Assembly: GCA_949128115.1 (NCBI GenBank)
Contig: OX421961.1
Coordinates: 121,213,050-121,277,049 of the forward strand
Reading direction: 5' to 3'
Length of the DNA stretch: 64,000 nt
Source: Anaspis maculata
Lineage: Eukaryota > Arthropoda > Insecta > Coleoptera > Scraptiidae
The position numbers and the translations under genes were made by a program. Below the pieces are notes generated by a model. That model made no database searches and was not told where the DNA came from. It saw only the letters and a list, made by a program, of their open reading frames with translations. This document shows, piece after piece, positions 23,840-35,512 of the stretch; within the stretch, counting starts at the first letter, position 1, and every line of letters begins with the position of its first letter.

Positions 23840-24547
23840 ATATTGTCTTTGTACCGCAAAAAATACTGGTAGAATAAAAATCCTTCGCCATGGCACCGCA
23901 AAAAATTGAAATTTGGATGACATGTGATTTGGGTTTGATTATGGATCAAGTCACGAGCATACGTTTCAGTTCCCACAGCCCACAGCCTTCCCTTATGAAA
24001 TTTTCCATTGAACATACGTTACATTGATATTATCTCTAACGTTGATTTTGATTTAAACTCGGTTCACGTGATCCAGATAAAACGCACCCATAACCTACAG
24101 CTGTTGTCATTTCGTAGAACCTGAAGTAACTCCCATCTGAAGATAACTTGAGGTTAAAATGTCCTATAGATGAAGTTAGGCATCAGGGATGAAAATATCT
24201 ATACTTTATACCTTTGTACATAGTGAAATGTGAATTACCTATACTTACTTGACAAAAAAAAATTACAAACAATTTAGTGAAGTATCTACCTGCCAGGTCG
24301 ATCGGACCACAATGATTATAACTTTTCCGTTTTGCCTGCTCACGCCGTTTTGCCCCGCATGCCCCTATCTATAGTTCATTTACATATTTAGATGTGATTA
24401 CTGCCAACCTCGACAAAAATAGCTAATTGAATTGACTTGATGGCCGAGCAATATAATTAATGTCTGGTAAATAAGGTGTATAGAATTGAGATTATGGCGC
24501 CTGATGGTGAACTGGTGGACATTTGTTTTGTTGTCTTCTTTGTGGTT

Positions 24548-24680
24548 AAGGATGGAGTTAAATTGGTGAAATAAAGCGTTGCGAAATCAATCGCTGTGGG
24601 AATTGACAGGAATTGTGAATTGACCATTCAGGTCTCTTTCGAAAGCTACAAGGATGTACTTTGGTTTGAGCCCAATTTTC
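24548..24680 (+). repeat. Dispersed repeat, copy B (first copy at 8417-8530)
   Basis: The blocks GGATGGAGTTAAATTGG, AATCAATCGCTGTGG, ACCATTCAGGTCTC and CGAAAGCTACAAGGATGTAC occur in the same order as at 8417-8530, with about 20 extra bases before the third block. Confidence 0.75.
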
Positions 24681-25835
24681 GAACCATTCCGTTTTTCCCA
24701 TCGCATAAAACTCCAAACGAATCTTGACAGTTGATTTCTCTGGCAAACAAACGACATTTTCTGCGAAACGTTAAAATAAAGAGTGCACAAATGAAGGCAG
24801 GCACTATCCTTATCAAGGAAAATTTTACGTCGCGTCAATCTGCGCAAGCTAGGTGTCAAAATAGTGGCTTTTTTGAAATTACTTGCCCTTATTCCATCTG
24901 CAATAACTCTCTACTGTCATCAGTGTCATCGGTGACATATATTTAGGTGAAAATGACAAATGCCAGTAATATATCACGTATCCGTCAATTTCAACAGCTG
25001 TAATCGCCAACTGCCAACACTAGAAAACAAAAGCCCAACTTCATTGTAATCTCATGGTGGTTCCCGTCTGGCGCCACAGCGGTCTCCCGTCTCCCCTATA
25101 CCCTCTGTCCAGTTATATCACAGGTTCTTAGCCATGATATATCAAAAATGACCTTGAAATCTTTTTAAAAAAGGTTGGTAATCTGCCCCATTATATTCGT
25201 CGGGGCCCGTGGTACGATAACAACACTTAACAAGATTTTTGTGATTCTTTCGGTTTACCTTCAAAATTATTAAAACAAATAGGAACTTCTGCTTTGAAAA
25301 ATTCTATTTATATTTTACGAAGTCATTTCTACAATAAGTAATTTTAATTTTTACCATTCACCACCTTTTATACCTTGTTCATTTTACCATTTGGACCTGT
25401 ATTCTTTGTATTTTAAGCAACCTAGAATGTTGGGAACATGAATTTTCAATAAAGTTTTTTATAAACAACCCATTCCCTAGCATTTTTATTGGTTTCTGTT
25501 TATGTCGCAATTATTATAGGCAAAGAATTTTTACATGAAATGTATATTACGGCGAGTGAGCGTAACTATGACCCTCGCCATGACCTATGACAAATTTACG
25601 TCAAGATGGTACCGATACCTTTCAGTAAAACCGTATAGCGTCTTGATTATTGATGAACTTTGAGGGCAGTCGACAATGACTAATTGAAGCCACTTAATCA
25701 AAATGGCTTTGAAATAATTTGAGTTGCATACGCAGGCGGCTATACCTATTGTCAACTTGTTAAAATACGATGTCAGCTTTCAGGGAAAATCTTGACAGAA
25801 ACTCGAATTTTTCCGTAACGTATCAAGGAAAAATT
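24681..25835. other. Unassigned DNA
   Basis: No gene, repeat or motif was recognised here. Short frames overlap on both strands. Confidence 0.4.
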
Positions 25836-25984
25836 GGGGAGTTTGCTCGAACACGTCCGTACGACGTAACGTAACTTTCAACGTGAAAATAGACGAGTTT
25901 GTTATTTGGAATTCCTTTGTTACAGGGGAATTTTCACGTTCTACGTTGCGTTACGTCGTACGTGGCATGGAAACGCAAACTCCC
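25836..25984. mobile_element. Hairpin MITE (GGGGAGTTTGC ends), full copy
   Basis: The ends are GGGGAGTTTGC and GCAAACTCCC. The interior arms contain TACGACGTAACGTAAC with GTTGCGTTACGTCGTA, and GTGAAAAT with ATTTTCAC. A shorter relative with the same type of end lies at 48837-48925. Confidence 0.8.
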
Positions 25985-26791
25985 TTTTGTCTGCTGTACG
26001 GACGATTTTTGTCGCGAAAGTGGAACTCGATTGCTAAATGAGAATACCGTCGAATTTTATGCTGCAGGGAACGTTCGACTTGTCATTTTTGACATCCGCC
26101 ATCCACTTGCCTTTTAGCGTGGACGTAACAACAATAAAAAGTAAGGTTACATCTACCAAGTTGGATGCTTGGGCTGGCACATGTGTTCCCGCTGTCAGTA
26201 CTCCAGTTGTCGTTTTATATCGATTTTATCCCCAGCTACTGTGAGGCTGTCGTCGAATAAAAGTAGCAGTGCATGGGTTCCCAATCCCATGAGATTTGTT
26301 CACCTTATCGCCGACAATTTTGACATTACACATGACAGGAACGTACAGGCAGAGTGAAGGTCCGAGTTATGTATTCTAGGGACATTGATGATCTGGTACT
26401 GGAAATCAGTCTGTGGTAACATGTGCAATAGTATAGTGAGATACGGTTGACATAGTTCACAAGATTTTACAATTATTGGGCAATCAATTCATAACCACAC
26501 AATATGATTTTTAAATCCGGGTGGTTGATTGGTGGGCCGCTTGACTTTGCCAGAATGCCGCAAATCTTTTTCCTTATGTGTCACTCAAGGGAAACTGGGT
26601 GAAATGGGAAGGATCACAAAAAATCCCCATGCCTTTGGCTATGGGAGCGGCATTGGAGACTTCTGACTACAGAGGTAGTAGGTAGTTCACCTCAAAAATA
26701 CTTCCACTAATAAGGATGTATCGCCTCATAAACTAGTGCGATTCAAGTTTTGAAAAAATATCCCATCACGTGAGCATCACCATGAGCACTT

Positions 26792-27129
26792 TTTTTTATT
26801 CGTTTATTTAACGTCGGCCTATTTCCGCAACGAGGCCTAACACCGACGCCGGTGAATGCTTTCCTCCACTATACCGGAAATTTTGCCGAACCCCTGTGTG
26901 TTCCAACACAGGGTAGGGATTTTTAACGACCACCAAACATCGCATGGGGTCGGCACCATCGTTCGTATTTTACGTGCTATGCGACACACGGCGCGTCTTG
27001 CATTTAGCAAGCATTCCAACTAAACCAAGGAGCTTGTTTTCGAGGCCGAAAATCCGTCCCCGGCGGAGATCGAACCCGCGACCTCTGGAGTGGTAGTCGA
27101 ACGCGCTAACTAACCACACCACAAGCTTC
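26792..27129 (-). mobile_element. tRNA-derived SINE with 15-bp target duplication
   Basis: The element is bordered by TCACCATGAGCACTT at 26777-26791 and at 27130-27144, an exact 15-bp duplication. On the minus strand the head has an A-box-like TGGTTAGTTAGCGCG (27102-27116) and a B-box-like GGTTCGATCTC (27066-27076, one base off the consensus), as in tRNA-derived Pol III promoters. The tail is A-rich with AATAAA at the left edge. The right border lies 75 bp before the LIM1 exon of the islet gene. The family is not named, but an intact duplication suggests fairly recent insertion. Confidence 0.88.
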
Positions 27130-27204
27130 TCACCATGAGCACTTATTTATATTTATTAAGGTAATTTCGACAATCATGTTCCTAATTCTTGTTTTTTCTT
27201 GCAG

Positions 27205-27397
27205 AAAAACCCCGGCGGCTAAGCTACTGCGTGGGCTGCGGCGGTCAAATCCACGACCAGTACATCCTGAGGGTGGCGCCGGACCTGGAGTGGCACGCGG
27301 CCTGCCTGAAATGTCAAGAATGTCGGAAGTTCCTGGACGAGAATTGCACGTGTTTCGTCCGGGACGGGAAGACGTACTGCAAATTAGATTATGTGAG
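27205..27397 (+). CDS. tup: Islet LIM-homeodomain factor (tailup/ISL), exon with LIM domain 1
   Basis: The exon encodes the first LIM domain of an islet-class LIM-homeodomain protein, a nuclear developmental transcription factor. The acceptor is TTTTTTCTTGCAG and the donor AG|GTCAGT. It starts in phase 1 (two bases complete a split codon) and ends in phase 2. Numbering from the first complete codon, zinc ligands are C8, C11, H30, C33 and C36, C39, C58, D61, the normal LIM set. Residues such as [24 protein letters not shown] and [11 protein letters not shown] are nearly those of vertebrate ISL1. The start codon and the short N-terminus must lie in an upstream exon that I could not identify. 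Assignment to islet rather than Lhx or Lmx is firm because all exons agree. Confidence 0.97.
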
Positions 27398-29023
27398 GTC
27401 AGTTTGAGATTTACTTGAAGTTTTCCTATGTGAGTGATTATTATTATTGCTCTCTGTTGGTGTTGGGGCGTCTAGTTTGCCCAGGCCCGAAGGGAAAATT
27501 ACTGAATATGGTTCAGTTTTTTTTTCTCGTTTTTGTCTTTATTCCTTTTTCTATAGTTTCACGCAGATGCCTGCTTGAAATTTGAAAAAAGAACAAGTGT
27601 TGCTTTGCTGTCCGACCCTGCGCGGTTATAGCACCTACACTTGTTCATTTTGGCGGATGCGCTGTGTGCTGAGTTATATTCCACAATATAACTCAGTTAT
27701 AACTGAGTTATAGTTCACAATATTCCAGATTGGTAAGGCTCCATGGTGGTGTGTGTGTCTTCTCAAAATCAAAAACCAACACTTCAAGGCTGGAACTGGC
27801 CCGATTTTGCGAGGAACTAACTTGCGAGGTTTTCGGTTTTATGTCTGGTAACATCCATTTCATTGTAGTCTACAGATCTCCATCCGGAGACTTCGATGCC
27901 TTCCTAGAAAAAATTGAACTTATCTTGTTGCAGTACGGCAAATATGACTTGGTCTTGATCGGAGATTTTAACGTTCTTTTTAACATAAACAACAACAATG
28001 CAGAGGAGCTGGTGAATATTTTTCAATCTTTTGGTTTGAAACAAAAAATCTTCGAAAACACACGCGATAACTTCTGCTTAGATAACGTTTTTACCAACCT
28101 CGAAAACATTGTTGTTGATGTGAAAAATTACAACTTGTCGGATCACAGCAGTTTACAAATCAGTATGGAGAAACCTAACCCGCCCAGTAACGGTAGGGAG
28201 GTGAATAAACGAATTGAGTATACCCCAGTAACGGAACATGGTCTGCATGATTTGTATGAGTATCTTGAAAACATGAACTGGTCTTTCGTGAAGGAGGATA
28301 TTGACATAAACTCTAAATTCACAGTAAATGGCAAGAAATCCACTTTTCGAAGAATAAGCATAGGAGTACCTCAGGGCTCCGTGTTGGGCCCTCTACTTTT
28401 CTTGTATATATAAATGATCTTCCTGACTGTTCCGACACCGGCCTCATGTTATTTGCAGACGATACTACTACATACGATACCCACAACGACATTACCGACT
28501 TGAATCGACAAGCAGCTGCAGCTAACAACGACCTGAAACAATGGTTCACTGCAAACAAACTTTCCCTCAATGACGACAAAACACTACACCTACTGTTTAC
28601 TTTAAAACCTTCAGACACAAAAAATTAGCCCGTGAAGCTTCTCGGGGTCGTTCTAGACACCCGCCTCACTTGGGAAGCTCACGCGGTGTCACTTTGTAAA
28701 AAATTATCTTCGAAAACTTTCCTAATCCGACAACTTAAGCACTAGTTTCAGAGCAAGTGTTGAGGACTGCCTACTTTGGTCTATTTCAGAGTCTCCTGAA
28801 CTACGCAATCTTAGCCTGGGGTCACTCATCACACTCAAAGAGAGTCTTTGCCGTTCAAAAGAAGTGCCTTCGGGTAATATCTGGTCTTCGATTTAGGGAT
28901 GATTGCAGACAGGCTTTTATAGATTTCAAGATTTTGACTGTGCCATGTTTGTACGTGCTGCAATCAATCATGTATATCAAAACCAATGAGATGGATTATC
29001 GGACATATCCACACACCTACAAT

Positions 29024-30406
29024 GGGGTATAATCCAATTTTTTTCTTTAATTGGTAATAAGGAGCTGAACACTCCCTAATAGCATGTGGTAGTTTGTTTC
29101 ACTTTTATCTTCATAATAGGGCGGGGAAAAATTCGCAAAGAATTCCTTTCTGAGCCAGTGACGTCACTAGGTCGAGCCAGGTTATACCCTGATTGGCAAC
29201 ATCGCGGTTTTGGGTGCGATGGTAACCAATACTTATTTATTTCTATTTGAAACTATTTCGTAACAGACGTCAAGTTGGACGTCAAACTGGAGTTTGATCT
29301 GATTGAGGTGGATGAAATAAGTGACCCAGCCGTTATTATCTGTTATGGACAAAGGACAGAGGCTTTGAGGAAGGGAACTCAAGTTGACGACCATGGCAGA
29401 TATACGTTCAACTGCACAAATACAAATTTTTCAAACGTGAAAGCGAAGAGGTGAAGCTTCCTTAGTTCGTCCAGAATAAGTAAATAACTTTTAATCTATC
29501 GGAAAAGAACATTCGTCCTCATCAAAAATGCTAGAAAACAGAACGTAGATGGTGTGTGGTGACTGGTGAGTATCGTTTTCGTTATTGTGAAAAGTGCGGT
29601 TGATGCTGGCGTATGAGACAGTCACCCTCGCAGTCACCCAAATTTTATCAGCCAGACTCCAGACTTGACAGAACTATTAGGAATAGGTAGGTACTTATAC
29701 TGTGTGCATTACAAATCAGGTAAAAAAGCAACAATCTGGACGATGCTGTCGGATATGTTCAACTGAAAAGAAAGTATCCAATTTGCGAAATAAAAGCGAA
29801 GGTGACACCGGAAGATAAAGTTAGTTCAGTTATTTTAAAGTCGTAAGCATCAAAACTAGTATCACTTCCACTGTCTTCATCTGTGGAAGGGCTCTGGATA
29901 CCGACTATTCAGCTAGGGTAGGTATTCACTGAATGTACACAGCTTTCCATACAGTCGACGCTCACCGCTGATTGGGTGCATATTCTTTAGTATTGGAGCA
30001 ACTAGCAAAAAAACATGTCTTGTCTCACCCAGGGCCTTATTTGGCATTATTGTTATGAAGACATGCAGAGGCAGACCGTGCACAAGAAAGAACGCAATTA
30101 TAACAGTAAGTACGGATTTGCAGTCAGAGCTGACAGTCTGACAACTGGTTTGAATGTTTGAAACAGATCTTCGTTGCTATCGGAGCACAACTTGCGGGCG
30201 TGATCCCTGCTCGCGGGGTTGCCAGTTCAATGACGTCACTAGGTCGTCTCTTCAAACCAACTGGTCCCATCCTGCTTTTTTCAAAAAAGAATTACCGCCT
30301 TATTGTGATATTCATGGTGAAATAGGCTATCACAGGCTTATTAGGGAATGTTGATATATAAAATAAATAACTACATAGTCCATTTTTTCAAATTGGATTA
30401 TACCCC
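29024..30406. mobile_element. Long-TIR DNA element inserted in the LINE
   Basis: The ends are GGGGTATAATCCAATTT and the complement AAATTGGATTATACCCC. The terminal regions stay similar in inverted orientation for about 150-200 bp, including CACTCCCTAATA with TATTAGGGAATG, and AGTGACGTCACTAGGTCG facing a second TGACGTCACTAGGTCG block in the other arm. AT borders both ends (29022-29023 and 30407-30408), and the LINE reads on smoothly when the element is removed, which fixes the borders. No transposase was recognised. A 67-codon open stretch lies at 29251-29454. Confidence 0.8.
29251..29454 (+). other. Open 67-codon stretch, candidate exon inside the long-TIR element
   Basis: From the codon after a TGA at 29248-29250 to a TGA at 29452-29454 the frame is open and has coding-like composition (for example VKLEFDLIEVDEISDPAVI, then QVDDHGRYTFNC). 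There is no ATG. A weak acceptor TAACAG precedes 29267 and a good donor AG|GTGAAG falls at 29451, so a 184-bp internal exon is conceivable. No family is recognised; it may be part of the element's own gene or a captured host fragment. Confidence 0.35.
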
Positions 30407-30562
30407 ATACTCAGGGCAAGGACAGCTTTGTTGTGCCGTTCCATAGGCTCAAACGCTCTAGAGAAGCCACGCACTACTATGGACTCTTGTGAAAAATCGC
30501 ACCTCGGCCCTTTCGCAGCTGTCTGGTACGCCACTGGTGCATGACACTTTCTGGAAACTTAT

Positions 30563-32770
30563 TTAGGCCAGTCAAATAAGGAAAGCTGGAGGGAAAAAAC
30601 TGTTGGAGTTTTGGAAATTTGACAGCAATGTCCGGTAAGGTGTACTGATAAACATACTAAAAGTCCCCAACTCTACCTATTGAGCTCGAGCCGCCATCTT
30701 GGAAAAATGGTCCTTCGATCCAGTTTTCTGCTTATATTGCGCTAATCATCAGAGATATTCAATTAGGTTTCATTAAAAATCAAGGCTATAAAATTGTCTA
30801 CAAAAATTGTTTTATACCGATTTTTCTCTCGTATCCGTTGATATTAATTAAATTAAATTAACAAAAAAAAATTTAAAAAAAGTGATTTTTTGCCTATGGC
30901 TAGAGATATTGTCTTCTAAATTTATGAAGATGTTGGCAGTCTACATCAAAGCTAAACGTGACAGTTGAAATAGAAAAAAAAAAATGCCAAAATATTTTTT
31001 AATTTTTTTTTTTAAATTAAGCAAAAATTTGGTTTTCGAGTTTGACATTTTCAACAGGGCGGAGTAAAGGTTTCAATCGAACATCAATCAGTTTTGATAT
31101 TTACATATTGTAGGACAAGATTTCATCAGTATTGTGCCTTCACGAGCTCCTGGAATGCTCGATATGAATTAAACTAAAAGAATAATCGCCAAGTCCAAAA
31201 AGTGTTGTCGATTGGTTCTGAAGGAAACATTCCGAAACAAAAGACATCAGCAAAGGATATACAGAAGGTCCAAAGGTTATTCAACTGTATATGAGCCCCA
31301 TATTGATGTGCCTTATCCAAAATAGTACAAAAGAATCAATCAAAATGTTAAAATCCACCCTGTATAACAAAAAGTAACGACACAAAATGGGAGTAGTAGA
31401 GCTCACCTGGTGCCAAAAATACAGCCTTTACATTGCTGAAAAAACGAACAAAATTGATCGATTTATTTGAAAGTTATTAGTCCTCAAACTTGACTTTACA
31501 AATTTCAGCCAGTGAAATTTGAAAAAGTAGAGAGAAGTAACTGTCGGAGTTTCAGAAATTTGACAGGGATGTTCGCTGAAGTATACTAATAAACATACTA
31601 AAAGTCCCCGCCAGTACCTGTTGCGCTTGAGCCGCCATCTTGAAATAATGGTCCTTCGATCAAATTTTCTACCATTTTTCCAAGATGGCGGCTCGAGCAC
31701 AACAGGTAGTGGCGAGGACTTTTAGTATGTTTATTAGTATATCTTAGCGAACATCCCTGTCAAATTCCTGAAACTCCGACAGTTACTTCTCTCTACTTTT
31801 CCCTATTTCACTGGCTGAAATTTGTAAAGTCAAGTTTGAGGACTAATAACTTCCAAATAAATCGATCAATTTTGTTTTTTTTCTCAGCAATGTAAAGGCT
31901 GTATTTTTGGCACCAGGTACGCTTTACTACTTCAATTTTGTATCGTTACTTTTTGTTATACAGGGTGGATTTTAACATTTTGATTGATTCTTTTGTACTA
32001 TTTTGGATAAGGCACATCAATATGGGGCTCATATACAGTTGAATAACCTTTGGACCTCCTGTATATCCTTTGCTGATGTCTTTTGTTTCAAAATGTTTCC
32101 TTTATAACCAATCGACAACACTTTTTGGACTTAGATATTATTCTTTTAGTTTAATTCATATCGAGCATTCCAGAAGCTCGTGAAGGCACAATACTGATGA
32201 AATCTTGTCTTACAATATGTAAATATCAAAACTGATTCATGTTCGATTGAAACCTTCACTCCGCCCTGTTGGAAATGTCAAACTCGAAAATCAATATTTT
32301 GCTTAATTTGAAAAAAAAATAAAAAATATTTTCGCAATTTTTTTTTTCTATCTCAACTGTCACGTTTAGCTTTGATGTGAACTGCCAACATCTTCACAAA
32401 TTTTGAAGACAATATCTTCAGCCATAGGCAAAAAATCGCTAATTTTTTGATTTTTTTTTTGTTAAATTAATTTTATTAATATCAACATATACGAGAAAAA
32501 AAATCGGTATGAAACAATTTTTGTGGGCAATTTTATAGCCTCGATTTTTCATGAAACTTAATTGAATATCTCTAATGATTAGCGGAATATGAGCAGAAAA
32601 TTGGATCGAAGGACCATTTTTCCAAGATGGCGGCTCGAGCTCAATAGGTAGAGTTGGGGACTTTTAGTATGTTTAACAGTACACCTTACCGGACATTACT
32701 GTCGACTTTCCAAAACTCCAACAGTTTTTTCCCTCAAACGGAAAAATTTGTTCTAATTTGACTGGCCTAA
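30563..32770. repeat. 2.2-kb near-perfect palindrome (foldback element)
   Basis: The left arm 30563-31650 and right arm 31671-32770 are inverted copies with a 20-bp spacer. The ends are TTAGGCCAGTCAAAT and ATTTGACTGGCCTAA, with TA inside each border. Each arm has a ~165-bp block at both its ends in direct orientation (30563-30730 and 31506-31650), including AAACATACTAAAAGTCCCC and GAGCCGCCATCTTGRAA. So four copies of the block occur in the pattern forward, forward, reverse, reverse. No transposase was found. Transcribed as part of the intron, it would fold into a stem of about 1.1 kb. Confidence 0.9.
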
Positions 32771-33654
32771 TTGCATTGTGTTCCTTTGAAATATATAGTC
32801 CAGCGAAAAAATTATGGAAAAAGCAATGATTTCAAAAATGGTAATTTTTGGAACTTCGACCTTAAGGAGCACGACAGTCGCGTGTCTCATCGGGGCACCA
32901 CTTCTTAAAAATTACCTGTAAGTACCTACTACATACTCACGTGCAAAAGCGTTTTGCATCGGAATGAAATGCAAGGTTGGACTACGCAACGCAAATGCAA
33001 CGTCCGTACTAATATAAACTGCTCAACGATTGAAGTGAGCCACTCGATAATCTCGCTTCACTAATAGACCATATTAATTATTCTCACTTTCCCCTTCCAC
33101 TAGTCATTTGTAAGTTAGGTATGTGCCTGTGACCATGCGCACTGCAGTAGAAGATCTCGCGCGCCACAGCATGCATAGAAAACGGAACTTTGCTGTCGCT
33201 GTCAGAATTTACGATTTCAAGGTGTTTTCTTTATTCTTGGGACGTTTTAACCTTTTTAACCATACTTTTACGTGACGGCTGACGCTCGGTTCGCTCTCAA
33301 GCGCTGTCAAAATTCTCGTTAGCAGAAGTTGTGCAATAAAATATGGCGGGTAATTTGAAATTGTTTTGGATTCACAAACCCCATTCTAAATTGCTTCGCA
33401 TAAACTTCACAGCAAGATTTTCCATTTCATTATGGTGAAAAGTAGATCAGGTGTTTCTTTTTACACACTTGCTATGTTATACATTCGTTGAAATTGTCAA
33501 TTTGCACCTTGAATTGATCATTTTACAAAGTCATTCAACATGCATATTCTTATGGGAGTTTCAACCCAGCACATGTGGTTGTCTCTCTCCCCGATCTGCG
33601 ACTGCGCTCTGAATAAATAATATGGTCAATTCGAGTTAGAATATCTCACGAAAA

Positions 33655-33705
33655 AATCGGTTGTGTCACCCCAAAACTTTTCCGACTAGTATCCAGGAAC
33701 ATAAT
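33655..33705 (-). repeat. Dispersed ~50-bp repeat, second copy
   Basis: This is the inverted relative of 19096-19150, with CGGTTGTGTCACCCCAAAAC and CGACTAGTATCCAGGAAC shared. Confidence 0.7.
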
Positions 33706-35512
33706 ATGTTTATTTATATTTTTACATTCTACACCCAGTGGGGCGATAACGGATAAACTGAAGAATGGACTGGTAAAAATGTGTCCCCTGTTATTTGGTC
33801 TAGAAGTACATTTTCTGACCATTTTTCTGAAAAACTGTTATCGGATTCGAAAAGTTGAGAAAATGCTCAGGAATCGCTTCTCAATTTGAATGGAACAACT
33901 AAACTTTTTTGACAATGAAAAGTCAAAGTTAAATTTGTGGCAATAGCAGATGAAGCGACTGATGAGTATGCTGGTACTGGATGTTGATGTTTGCACCTAC
34001 GGCGAGCGTCTTTGTTCGCAAACTTACTGGCCGGCCGGGGCTTTCTGTCCGTATGGAATATGGATTCACCAGACACAAAAAAAGATATCGTCTTTGGGAA
34101 AAAATCAATCAAGATAATTCTTCAGCTAAGATTTTCCCCATTTCTTACTGCACATTCCATTGGCTGGATGCCTGCATGTGTGCATGTGCTGTATTGATTC
34201 GCAATGTATCTCGATTATAATCTTTACGCCGCAATTTTGAATAGCACTTGGTAAACACTGACCGACACAAGAAAATTGTATCCTCCATAGCAATAAATGC
34301 CAAGTAGCAATAGGTGTTTTTTCGATATCATTTGTCTTGTACCGCTTGCACTAAGCTAGTGCTCAAAAAGTATACGAACTCAACGCTCAAGCTTTTGGAT
34401 TGTTTCAGAAGTTGAACAACTGTTAAAGTCTGAAACCATATGATCTAAAACAACCGTAACTGTTTTAGTTGACACCCCAGTACAATAGAACTTCTAGAGC
34501 CAACCGAGCTTTTGTTGTAGCATGGCAATAAGTTATATGTATATCTAGCATTATTATCCATTCGATTGCGACATTTATTTCACATGTAGAGCCCCAAGAA
34601 TTCGCAAACAAATAATTGGCACCCATCCACGCACATCCGAATTCTTTACCATCATCACGTCCGCCAGCAGAGTTATCGCATTTTGTACACAATGAAAGGT
34701 TATGTACCGCGGGCAATATAAACAAGTAGTTTTTCAGTGTCACACCTACGGTCCTATTCTCGTTATCTAATAAAATAAATTGCTTATATAAATAGCCGAA
34801 GGAAACTCACGCCGCGCCGGAGACAAACTCTTAGTACTTATACAAATCAACCTCTGCGCCCCTCATCGCCTTGCGGAATGAAAACAATGGCGCTAATCTA
34901 GGAATTTATTTCGTATGGCCCACGGATTTACGGCGGATCGTAAAATTGCTTTTATTCAAAAGTTTATGCGCGCTCTAGAGCTCTCAGATAAAATACTTCT
35001 CGGTTCTAAATTTGTTTATATTGAGCCTTTTTGTTCGCGCATAATATACGGATGCCAATCAAACCGGCTTCTTGTAATGAATTATATCGGACTCTCTGGC
35101 CGGGATCTGCGGGATTAATTATCATCAGAAGAACCTCTTGGTGCTAAGTCCCTCGGTATATGGTAATTTGTTAATTAGAATATATTTATGCAATGCGTGT
35201 GTTCGTTTTTTGTCGTCTCCGGCTTAGTTTTTACAGCTGTCGCTTTTCATGTTTGTTTACACAACCGGGGTCGCGACCAAGAAGGCGTTTTGTGTGTGTG
35301 GTTTTGGCAAAACGCCTCTCCTTCAGGTACGGCCCAGGTGGAAGCTGTTCGTTCCCGGCAGTGTCAAATTACACGTGTCAGGACCGCCACACACACAGGG
35401 TCGGCGTTTGGGAGTCGAGACATTTGGAGAAATTTATGAGGAAAAAGAACAATATGAAAAATTAGCAGCGAAATGATGATGCTTATGGTGGCCGTTTCTT
35501 TTTTTATTGCAG

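Larger units (their letters stand above)
27725..30500 (+). mobile_element. Internally deleted non-LTR retrotransposon (CR1/jockey-like), interrupted
   Basis: The 27730-28413 frame holds the end of an endonuclease domain, with the IGDFNV and NLSDHSSLQ motifs, then runs in frame into the reverse transcriptase palm at GVPQGSVLGPLLF. The region between, normally several hundred residues including the fingers, is missing, so the join is an internal deletion at about 28300-28340. A one-base frameshift follows at about 28405, then the catalytic LMLFADDTTTY block at about 28446. A stop at 28627 is followed by LLGVVLDTRLTW. The thumb part is open at 28757-29022. It is interrupted by the 29024-30406 element, and coding similarity resumes at 30407 with a VVPFHRLKRSRE-like end. 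It is inactive and lies in the intron in gene sense. Confidence 0.85.
27398..35512 (+). other. tup intron (8.1 kb) between LIM1 and LIM2 exons
   Basis: The donor GTCAGT at 27398 and the acceptor TTTTTATTGCAG ending at 35512 define it. It contains a LINE in sense orientation with an inserted long-TIR element, the 2.2-kb palindrome, and unassigned DNA from about 32800 to 35100. That last part includes TAAT-rich 34780-35110, a possible but unproven regulatory region. Confidence 0.9.

Noticed and set aside
27066..27116. tRNA gene on the minus strand
   Set aside because: A and B boxes are present but no full cloverleaf can be drawn, and the 15-bp duplication and A-rich tail show a SINE.
34780..35110. 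Conserved enhancer of tup
   Set aside because: TAAT-rich and free of repeats, but there is no comparison available to show conservation, so it is only mentioned within the intron entry.
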